12,317 nt of DNA from Rhodocyclales bacterium (GTDB taxonomy: Bacteria > Pseudomonadota > Gammaproteobacteria > Burkholderiales > Rhodocyclaceae): the NCBI GenBank assembly GCA_021413665.1, contig JAIOPW010000554.1, forward strand, positions 1 to 12,317. Reading direction: 5' to 3'. The position numbers and the translations under genes were made by a program. The notes beneath the pieces were generated by a model. That model saw nothing but the letters and a program-made list of their open reading frames with translations, was not told where the DNA came from and made no database searches. This document shows, piece by piece, positions 6,829 to 12,317 of this stretch. How positions within the stretch are numbered: position 1 is the stretch's first letter; each line of letters opens with the position of its first letter.

Positions 6829-7596
6829 ATGTGCCTGATCCTCGTCGCCTGGCGGGTGCATCCCGGGTATCCGCTGGTGGTGGCTGCCAATCGCGATGAA
6901 TTTTTCGCCCGGCCGACAGCACCGGCCGCCTTCTGGAAGGATGCGCCGCAGGTTCTCGCCGGACGCGACCTTGAAGCCGGCGGCACCTGGATGGGGATTA
7001 CCCGCGATGGGCGCTTTGCCGCCCTGACCAACTTCCGCGATCCGGCGCAGACCCGTAGCGATGCGCCCTCGCGCGGCAAACTGGTGGCGGATTTCCTCCT
7101 CGGCAATGACGCGCCGCGCACCTATCTCGACCGGATCGCCGACTACGGCCGGCGCTGCAACGGCTACAACCTGCTGGTCGGCGATGGCGAAAGCCTCTGG
7201 TGGGCGTCCAACATGGGCGGCGAGCCGCGCAAGCTGGAGCCGGGCGTGTATGGCGTGTCCAATCATCTGCTCGACACGCCCTGGCCGAAAGTCGGCGCTG
7301 GCAAGACGGCGCTCGCAGCCGCCATCGATCGCTTGCCGGACGACCAGGCCCTGTTCCAGCTGCTGCAGGATGACGGCGTCCATCCCGATGAGGCTTTACC
7401 GCAGACCGGCGTTCCGCTGGATTGGGAGCGCCTGCTGTCGTCGGCCTTCGTCAAGTCGCCAGGGTATGGGACGCGAAGTTCGACGGTACTGTGCGCGGGG
7501 CGGGACGGCTGGACCGGTTTTGACGAACAAACCTGGCTCCCCGGGGCGCAGCGCGGCGAACGCCTGCGCCACCGATTCGGGACGGCTGCAGGCTAG
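6829..7596 (+). CDS. NRDE family protein (TANGO2 homologue)
   Basis: A 255-aa member of the NRDE/TANGO2 (COG3332) family. Visible family motifs are the N-terminal MCLILVAW with Cys2, AANRDEFFARP (19-29, containing NRDE at 21-24), GGTWMGI (51-57), TNFRDP (67-72), SRGKLV (81-86), YNLLVGD (113-119), YGVSNHLLDTPWPK (141-154) and YGTRSST (213-219). Exposed Cys2 after Met removal suggests an Ntn-hydrolase-like fold, but bacterial function is unsettled; eukaryotic TANGO2 has been linked to haem and lipid handling. ATG 6829 sits 5 bp after the ygfZ stop without a clear Shine-Dalgarno sequence, pointing to re-initiation. This start is required to give the conserved MCLI; the frame is open far upstream only as a ygfZ shadow. 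The 3' end overlaps the convergent transpeptidase/GNAT gene by 4 bp. Confidence 0.93.
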   Translation: MCLILVAWRVHPGYPLVVAANRDEFFARPTAPAAFWKDAPQVLAGRDLEAGGTWMGITRDGRFAALTNFRDPAQTRSDAPSRGKLVADFLLGNDAPRTYLDRIADYGRRCNGYNLLVGDGESLWWASNMGGEPRKLEPGVYGVSNHLLDTPWPKVGAGKTALAAAIDRLPDDQALFQLLQDDGVHPDEALPQTGVPLDWERLLSSAFVKSPGYGTRSSTVLCAGRDGWTGFDEQTWLPGAQRGERLRHRFGTAAG

Positions 7597-7601
7597 CCTG
7601 C
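7588..7601. repeat. 14-bp perfect palindrome holding both convergent stop codons
   Basis: GCAGGCTAGCCTGC is self-complementary and centred on CTAG (7593-7596). Both genes therefore end identically with GCA GGC TAG (Ala-Gly-stop), read from opposite strands, and overlap by 4 bp. A stem of five pairs with a CTAG loop could form in either transcript, but no T-run follows, so it is not a classical terminator. Confidence 0.75.
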
Positions 7602-8486
7602 GCGCACCATGGTCCGGTGCGGGATCCCGGCTTCCATGAACTCCGGCCCTTCCTCGACGAAGCCGAAGCGCCGATAAAAACCACTGGCTTGAGTCTGCGC
7701 ATGGAGCGCAAGCGGCGAATGATTGCACTGCCGTGCCTCCTCCAGCAGCCGTTCCAGCAATGCGCGGCCGACGCCCTTGCCGCGCCAGTCCGCCAGCACC
7801 GCCATGCGTCCGATGTGCCCATCGGGCAGCAGGCGCCCGGTGCCGATGGCCGAGCCGTCACCATCTCGTGCGACCACGTGCCGGCTCGCCGCATCATGCT
7901 CGTCGAGCTCGATCTGGCGCGGCACCTTCTGCTCCGCGACGAACACCGCTTCGCGTACCTCGCGCGCCGCCGCTTCAAGCTCGGTCCAGTCGCCGGCCTC
8001 GACACCGAACTCGACGATATCCACCGGCACAAAAACCGGCACCAGGTTGAATAGCTCGATGATGTCGCTGTTTCGCATGCGCACGCAGCCGATCGAGCCC
8101 GGGGTGCCCATCTGCACGGTGTCGGGCGAGCCGTGCAGATAGATGTAGCGGCGCATGGTGTCCACCTCGCCGAGCCGGTTGCGCCCCGGTTCCCTGCCTG
8201 ACAGCCACAGGATGCGCGTCAGTATCCAGTCGCGACCGGGAAACTGTTCGGCAAGCTGCGGCGACCACACTTCGCCGGTCGGCCGGCGGCGCACGAATAC
8301 GGCATTCGCCGTCGCGCCGGCGCCGACTTTCGCGCGAATGATGTGGCGGCCGCGCGGCGTGCAAAAACTCCCGGTCTGCTCCCCTGCCCCGTTTTTCGCG
8401 GTCGATACCGGATAGCGGCGCAGCAACGCGCCACGCTCGTCATGCAGCTCGAGCGTTTGCTGCGGCAGACTGATCCGGATCTGCAT
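7593..8486 (-). CDS. Fusion of YkuD-type L,D-transpeptidase domain with ElaA-like GNAT acetyltransferase
   Basis: A 297-aa two-domain protein. Residues 1-160 are a YkuD/ErfK domain: TGSFCTPRGRHIIRAKVG (38-55), His118 in YLHGSPD, then TPGSIGCVRM (128-137) with the presumed nucleophile Cys134 and Arg136. The more common SHGC motif reads SIGC here. Residues about 165-297 are a GNAT domain resembling ElaA: AVFVAEQKVP (180-189), the acetyl-CoA loop RGKGVG (235-240) after GRMAVLADW, GFYRRFGF (269-276) and the ending GIPHRTMVRAG. No signal peptide or membrane segment precedes the YkuD domain with either start, although such enzymes normally act in the periplasm. ATG 8486 lies 9 bp after the tadA stop; GTG 8498, in a GTGA overlap with that stop, is an alternative adding four residues. 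Substrates of both domains are unknown. Confidence 0.9.
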   Translation of the reverse strand: MQIRISLPQQTLELHDERGALLRRYPVSTAKNGAGEQTGSFCTPRGRHIIRAKVGAGATANAVFVRRRPTGEVWSPQLAEQFPGRDWILTRILWLSGREPGRNRLGEVDTMRRYIYLHGSPDTVQMGTPGSIGCVRMRNSDIIELFNLVPVFVPVDIVEFGVEAGDWTELEAAAREVREAVFVAEQKVPRQIELDEHDAASRHVVARDGDGSAIGTGRLLPDGHIGRMAVLADWRGKGVGRALLERLLEEARQCNHSPLALHAQTQASGFYRRFGFVEEGPEFMEAGIPHRTMVRAG

Positions 8487-8494
8487 CGAGCGGC

Positions 8495-8959
8495 TCACGC
8501 CACCTGGGTACGGCCGCGACGTGCGGCAAAGAATCCAGACAGGAGGCCGCCGCATTCCGCTTCAAGCACGCCACCGGCAACCGCGGTATGGTGGTTGAGT
8601 CGATTCTCTGCGAACAGGTCGACCACGCTGCCGGCTGCACCGGTCTTCGGATCGCGAGCGCCGAACACGACGCGCCCAACGCGCGCATGCATGATCGCAC
8701 CGGCGCACATGGCGCATGGCTCCAGCGTCACATACAGGGTACAGCCTGGCAGGCGGTAGTTGCCGAGCCGCGTCGCCGCGGCGCGTAGCGCCATGATTTC
8801 GGCATGGGCCGTCGGATCGTTGCTACCTATGGGCTGGTTGAAGCCGCGACCGATGACTTCACCCTCCAGAACGACAAGGGCGCCGACCGGCACTTCGCCG
8901 GCGGCGCCCGCCTCCCGCGCCAGATCCAGCGCCAGCCCCATGAATCCACTGTCGTCCAT
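8495..8959 (-). CDS. tadA: tRNA(adenine-34) deaminase
   Basis: A zinc-dependent deaminase that converts A34 to inosine in the tRNA-Arg(ACG) anticodon, allowing one tRNA to read several Arg codons. The 154-aa product carries the cytidine-deaminase fold with His52 and catalytic Glu54 in TAHAEIMAL (50-58) and the zinc ligands Cys82 and Cys85 in EPCAMCAGA (80-88). RVVFGARDPKTGAAGS (96-111) is typical of TadA rather than of free-base deaminases. ATG 8959 is used; Met7 is a possible shorter start and would keep all motifs. It follows ppdK by 54 bp on the same strand and is followed closely by the transpeptidase/GNAT fusion, so the three may be one transcript. Confidence 0.95.
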   Translation of the reverse strand: MDDSGFMGLALDLAREAGAAGEVPVGALVVLEGEVIGRGFNQPIGSNDPTAHAEIMALRAAATRLGNYRLPGCTLYVTLEPCAMCAGAIMHARVGRVVFGARDPKTGAAGSVVDLFAENRLNHHTAVAGGVLEAECGGLLSGFFAARRGRTQVA

Positions 8960-9013
8960 GGGGCCGATTATGGCATTACCGCCGCCATTCGCCGGACCCT
9001 TCCCGAGTACGCG

Positions 9014-11809
9014 TCAGGCGTTCTTGGTGATCGCGCCGCCCGCCTCCAGCAATTGCGCCTGCGCCGCCGCCAGCCGCGCGATGGGCACGCGCGGTCCGGA
9101 GCAAGAGACGTAGGTGAGTCCGATGCGGTGGCAGAACTGGATCGATGCCGGATGGCCGCCATGCTCGCCGCAAATACCAACCTTGAGGTCGGGCTTGGTC
9201 TTGCGTCCTTCGCTCACCGCCAGCTTCATCAGTTCGCCGACGCCCTTCTGGTCCAGCACTTCGAAGGGGTTGTCCTGAAGGATTCCGGTTTCGATATAGG
9301 CGGGCAGGAACTTGTTTTCGGCGTCTTCGCGGCTGAAGGAGAACGTCGCCTGCGTAAGGTCGTTGGTACCGAAAGAGAAGAACTCGGCATCTTCGGCCAT
9401 GCGCCCGGCGCGCAGGCAGGCGCGGACCACTTCGAGCATGCTGCCGAACTTGATATCCACCTTGATGCCGTGGGTCAGCTCGACCACCTTGTGCAGGCGC
9501 TGCACATAGCTGTGGATGCGACGCAGTTCCTCGACCGTCGCCACCTGCGGCACCATGATTTCCGGATGGACCTCGGTCCCTTCCTTGGCGCAGAGGGCTG
9601 CCGCTTCAAGGATGGCCTGGATCTGCATCATGTAGATTTCGGGATAGGTGATGCCCAGTCGCACACCGCGATGGCCGAGCATGGGGTTCACCTCGGACAG
9701 GGCGCGGACCTTCTTGAGTATCTTTTCCTTCTTGTGGATGGCGTCCTCTTCCAGATGCCCGTCCTTGAAGTCCTTCATGCCCACGGACAGCTTGCTCAGT
9801 CCGTCGGAGTATTGCTGGTAGAGGCGCGGGCTGAGCAGCTTCAGGGTTTCCGGCAATTCCTCGAGGGCCTTGATCGAGTCGCGCATGTGATGCAAGTGGG
9901 CGATTTCCAGTTCCAGTTGTGCCGCCGTGGGCAGGAACTCGTGCATCGGCGGATCAAGCAGGCGCACGGTCACCGGCAGGCCCTTCATGGCCTTGAAGAT
10001 ACCCTTGAAGTCAGCGCGCTGGATCGGCAGCAACCGATCCAGCGCGGCCTGCCTCTCCTCGACGGATTCGGCGAGGATCATCTCCTGCACGATAGGCAGG
10101 CGGTCCGAGCTGTTGAACATGCGCTCGGTGCGACACAGACCGATCCCCATGGCGCCAAAAACCCGTGCACGCGCGGCGTCGTCGGGAGTATCGGCATTGG
10201 CCATCACCTTCAGGCGTGACACTTCGTCGGCCCAGCCGAGCAGGGTTTCCATGTCCTCCGAGAAGGTCGCTTCGACCGTCGGTACTTCACCCGCATAGAC
10301 CTTGCCGGTGCTGCCGTCGATGGTGATGACGTCGCCTTCATGCAGGGTGGTCTCGCCGATGATCGCGCGCCGCGCGTGGTCGTCGATGATAATGGCTTCG
10401 CAGCCCGAAACGCAGGGCTTGCCCATGCCGCGGGCCACCACCGCCGCGTGCGAGGTCTTGCCGCCGCGGCTGGTCAGGATGCCCTGCGCCTGGAAGAAGC
10501 CGTGGATATCCTCCGGCTTGGTTTCCTCGCGGACCAGGATGATTCGTTCGCCAGCCTGGCCGCGCTCTTCCGCCGAGTCGGCATCGAACACGATCTTGCC
10601 TGAGGCCGCGCCGGGGGAAGCCGGCAGGCCGGTCGCCAAGGGCTTGCCCTTGAAGTCGGCTACCAGCTGGGGCGCCAACATCTGTTCCAGCAGCGTCGGA
10701 TCGATCCGCATCAGCGCCTTTTCGCGCGTGATCAAGCCGTCGCGATACATTTCGACCGAGGTACGCAACATCGCCCGCGCATTCATCTTGCCGTTGCGGG
10801 TCTGCAGACAGTAGAGAGTACCCTTTTCAATGGTGAATTCGAAATCCTGCACCTCTGCGTAGTGCGATTCGAGACGCGCGTGCAGCTCCTGTAGTTGCCG
10901 GTAGATTTCCGGCATTTCCTGCTCCATTTCGGCGATAGGCTTCGGCGTGCGAATCCCTGCCACGACGTCCTCGCCCTGGGCGTTGACCAGGTATTCACCG
11001 TAGATGATGTTCTCGCCGGTACCCGGATTGCGCGTGAAGCCGACCCCCGTGCCGGAGTCCATCCCCATGTTGCCGAAGACCATGGTCACGATGTTCACCG
11101 CTGTGCCGCTGGCCATTTCCCTGGTGATCTTGAACTGACGGCGATAATCGATGGCACGCTTGCCGTTCCAGGAGCGGAACACCGCGCCGATGGCGATTTC
11201 CAGTTGCTGGTAGGGATCTTCGGGGAAGGGCTTGCCGGTATGCCGCTGCACGATACCGAGGAACTCGGTCGCCAGTTCGGCCAGATGCTCGGCCTTGAGG
11301 TCGATGTCCTGAGCAGCGCCGTAGCGGCTCTTGATCAGGGCCATCGCCGCATCGAAATGCTCGTCGGCAATGCCCAGTGCGATTTTTCCGAAGAGCTGGA
11401 TGAAGCGGCGCCATGCGTCGTAACCGAAGCGGGCGTTGCCTGTCTGCGCGATCAAGCCCTTGAGCGTGACGGGATTCAGGCCGAGGTTGAGAACGGTGTC
11501 CATCATCCCCGGCATGGACATCGACGAACCTGAACGCACCGAGACCAGAAGCGGGTTGTCACCGCCGCCAAAGGTCTTGCCGGTCTTCTTCTCCAGTGCC
11601 TTCATGTGCGCCAGCGTCTCTTCCATCGCGCCCTCGGGCAAGCGATCCTTGTCGAGGAATGCAAGACAGGCGTCGGTCGTGATAACGAAACCGGGTGGCA
11701 CGTTGAGTCCGATTTGCGTCATCTCGCAAAGGTTTGCCCCCTTGCCGCCGAGCAGCATCTTGTTCTTGCCGTCGCCTTCCTCGAAAGCAAATACCCATTT
11801 CCGTTTCAT
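9014..11809 (-). CDS. ppdK: Pyruvate, phosphate dikinase
   Basis: Interconverts pyruvate + ATP + Pi with PEP + AMP + PPi in the cytoplasm, linking pyruvate and PEP pools in glycolysis or gluconeogenesis. The 931-aa protein shows the N-terminal ATP-binding domain (MLLGGKGANLCEM at 18-30; SVRSGSSMSMPGMMDT near 88-103), the swivelling phosphohistidine domain with GGKTSHAAVVARG (His454, equivalent to His455 of the Clostridium symbiosum enzyme) and the PEP/pyruvate barrel with GICGEHGGHP (Cys880, equivalent to Cys831). Thr452 is the position phosphorylated by PPDK regulatory proteins in other organisms; no such regulator is in the window. The His-Cys spacing is 426 residues against 376, which implies an insertion of about 50 residues. 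ATG 11809 is chosen because AAGGAG lies 8 bp upstream and the protein then begins MKRKWVFAFEEGDG; in-frame ATGs further upstream lack this support. Confidence 0.97.
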   Translation of the reverse strand: MKRKWVFAFEEGDGKNKMLLGGKGANLCEMTQIGLNVPPGFVITTDACLAFLDKDRLPEGAMEETLAHMKALEKKTGKTFGGGDNPLLVSVRSGSSMSMPGMMDTVLNLGLNPVTLKGLIAQTGNARFGYDAWRRFIQLFGKIALGIADEHFDAAMALIKSRYGAAQDIDLKAEHLAELATEFLGIVQRHTGKPFPEDPYQQLEIAIGAVFRSWNGKRAIDYRRQFKITREMASGTAVNIVTMVFGNMGMDSGTGVGFTRNPGTGENIIYGEYLVNAQGEDVVAGIRTPKPIAEMEQEMPEIYRQLQELHARLESHYAEVQDFEFTIEKGTLYCLQTRNGKMNARAMLRTSVEMYRDGLITREKALMRIDPTLLEQMLAPQLVADFKGKPLATGLPASPGAASGKIVFDADSAEERGQAGERIILVREETKPEDIHGFFQAQGILTSRGGKTSHAAVVARGMGKPCVSGCEAIIIDDHARRAIIGETTLHEGDVITIDGSTGKVYAGEVPTVEATFSEDMETLLGWADEVSRLKVMANADTPDDAARARVFGAMGIGLCRTERMFNSSDRLPIVQEMILAESVEERQAALDRLLPIQRADFKGIFKAMKGLPVTVRLLDPPMHEFLPTAAQLELEIAHLHHMRDSIKALEELPETLKLLSPRLYQQYSDGLSKLSVGMKDFKDGHLEEDAIHKKEKILKKVRALSEVNPMLGHRGVRLGITYPEIYMMQIQAILEAAALCAKEGTEVHPEIMVPQVATVEELRRIHSYVQRLHKVVELTHGIKVDIKFGSMLEVVRACLRAGRMAEDAEFFSFGTNDLTQATFSFSREDAENKFLPAYIETGILQDNPFEVLDQKGVGELMKLAVSEGRKTKPDLKVGICGEHGGHPASIQFCHRIGLTYVSCSGPRVPIARLAAAQAQLLEAGGAITKNA

Positions 11810-11817
11810 GACTAATT

Positions 11818-11823
11818 CTCCTT
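11818..11823 (-). promoter_or_regulatory. Strong ribosome-binding site of ppdK
   Basis: On the minus strand AAGGAG lies 8 bp before ATG 11809. It decides the start among three in-frame ATGs (11863, 11833, 11809). It is the best Shine-Dalgarno sequence in the window, which suggests high expression of PPDK. Confidence 0.85.
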
Positions 11824-11963
11824 GTTGAATCATCTGATTGCCGCTATGCACAAATATTGCCATGCTATCCTTCCAGAAGGGGTATTTTAGTGATGAAAAC
11901 AGCTTTCCGGGCGATAAGCGAATTCCATCGCGACGCAAGATGCGCTAAATTAGGAGCGGTGGA

Positions 11964-12008
11964 TTCTGTTGAAGCATTGGTGCCGGAAAGTCGTGGCGCC
12001 GAACAGAA
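11964..12008. repeat. Bulged inverted repeat (stem-loop) in divergent intergenic region
   Basis: The outer arms TTCTGTT (11964-11970) and AACAGAA (12002-12008) are perfectly complementary. Directly inside, TGGTGCC (11978-11984) pairs with GGCGCCG (11995-12001) using two G-T wobbles. The result is a 14-pair stem with a single 7-nt bulge (11971-11977) and a 10-nt loop (11985-11994). No T-run follows on either strand, so it is not an intrinsic terminator. It may be a 5'-leader RNA element or a protein-binding site. Confidence 0.5.
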
Positions 12009-12077
12009 ATAGTGTGATCGAGCCGTGACTTCCATTTTAATTTCGGGCCGCGATTGCTGCCCTGGCCAAGGATCGCG

Positions 12078-12317
12078 ATGAACATCGTCCTGGAAAAGCG
12101 CATCAGGGAATGGACTCTGGTCAGCCTGGTCGGCGCCATGGCCGTACTCGCCAACCTGCCGGAACGTGTCCTCAGCCGCATCGGGGTCCAGACCGAGCTG
12201 TTGATGGCCGTATTGGGCGTGCTGGTGGTGCTTGCACTGTTCCTCTATGTGCGGTTTTTCTTTTTCCTGCTCTATATGCTGTTGATCGCCGGCGCCAACC
12301 TGCCCGACCACTGGGCG
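12078..12317 (+). CDS. Small integral membrane protein of unknown function (3' truncated)
   Basis: The frame runs open from ATG 12078 to the window edge (80 residues visible). AAGGA at 12068-12072 lies 5 bp upstream. The N terminus MNIVLEKRIREWTLVSLVGA is amphipathic with a short hydrophobic part (about 13-26), followed by a strongly hydrophobic segment (about 41-70) with a run of four Phe (60-63) after YVR, enough for one long or two short membrane helices. The visible end GANLPDHWA would lie just outside the membrane. I recognise no named family; I have a general memory of similar small membrane proteins in Rhodocyclales genomes, which is not evidence of function. It is divergent from ppdK. 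Confidence 0.82.
   Translation, partial: MNIVLEKRIREWTLVSLVGAMAVLANLPERVLSRIGVQTELLMAVLGVLVVLALFLYVRFFFFLLYMLLIAGANLPDHWA

Larger units (their letters stand above)
11810..12077. other. Divergent intergenic region between ppdK and the membrane-protein gene
   Basis: This 268-bp region is the longest stretch without a gene. It holds the ppdK ribosome-binding site, a -10-like TAAAAT on the minus strand (11889-11884) with no good -35, the bulged inverted repeat at 11964-12008, a -10-like TTTAAT on the plus strand (12036-12041) with no good -35, and AAGGA (12068-12072) before the right-hand gene. The open frame crossing it on the minus strand is Gln/His-rich and looks like an antisense shadow. Promoters for both genes must lie here or just outside it, but I cannot fix them. 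Confidence 0.6.

Noticed and set aside
5831..6922. 363-residue open frame on the - strand opposite ygfZ
   Set aside because: The ygfZ frame has full family motifs; the antisense product is low-complexity and Arg/Gly/His-rich with no recognisable motif.
8804..10219. Long 471-residue open frame on the + strand, antisense to ppdK and tadA
   Set aside because: It mirrors the GC-rich codons of ppdK, is rich in His/Gln/Leu repeats typical of antisense frames, has no domain I recognise and no ribosome-binding site. The opposite strand is an unambiguous enzyme.
11828..11839. Short inverted repeat AATCA-TC-TGATT just upstream of the ppdK ribosome-binding site
   Set aside because: The 2-nt spacer cannot form a hairpin loop, the arms are only 5 bp, and such repeats are expected by chance.
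11810..11938. 43-residue N-terminal extension of PPDK
   Set aside because: The strong AAGGAG site and conserved MKRKWVFAFEEGDG start favour ATG 11809; the extension has no PPDK similarity.
11865..12311. 148-residue open frame on the - strand across the right-hand intergenic region and membrane gene
   Set aside because: It is Gln/His/Asp-rich, as expected for the complement of a hydrophobic coding region, and it overlaps the well-supported + strand gene starting at 12078.

Overview
The window is about 60% GC and densely packed with genes. It looks like the chromosome of a betaproteobacterium, most likely Rhodocyclales-like. That placement is an inference from gene content, gene order and remembered protein similarity (PrxQ/Bcp type, mltG-tmk-holB-tatD order, ygfZ next to an NRDE protein, a divergent pair of ppdK and a small membrane protein). 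No rRNA, tRNA, CRISPR array, insertion sequence or phage gene is visible, and no gap without a gene exceeds 300 bp.

Layout from left to right. (1) A + strand pair: a 5'-truncated peroxiredoxin (Bcp/PrxQ) overlapping a SlyD-type FKBP isomerase with a histidine-rich tail, i.e. thiol peroxide defence and protein folding. (2) A - strand gene for an orphan cysteine-rich lipoprotein, with a small dyad in its upstream region. (3) A tightly coupled - strand operon, transcribed mltG > tmk > holB > tatD-family nuclease > exported ankyrin protein. Its genes overlap or lie 4 bp apart. It joins peptidoglycan strand termination, dTTP supply, the DNA polymerase III clamp loader and a metal-dependent nuclease. 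(4) Divergent from it, on the + strand, ygfZ (folate-binding Fe-S helper) followed by an NRDE/TANGO2-family protein. (5) Convergent with these, a - strand group transcribed ppdK > tadA > a fused L,D-transpeptidase/GNAT protein. The last gene shares a CTAG stop palindrome with the NRDE gene. (6) After a 268-bp divergent intergenic region carrying a bulged inverted repeat, a + strand small membrane protein runs off the right edge.

Most of the window is housekeeping. The least ordinary items are the signal-less YkuD(L,D-transpeptidase)-GNAT fusion, the six-cysteine lipoprotein, the bulged hairpin upstream of the terminal membrane gene, the AT-rich codon islands inside holB/tmk, and a roughly 50-residue insertion in the PPDK C-terminal domain. 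I did not find a clearly new multi-gene system.
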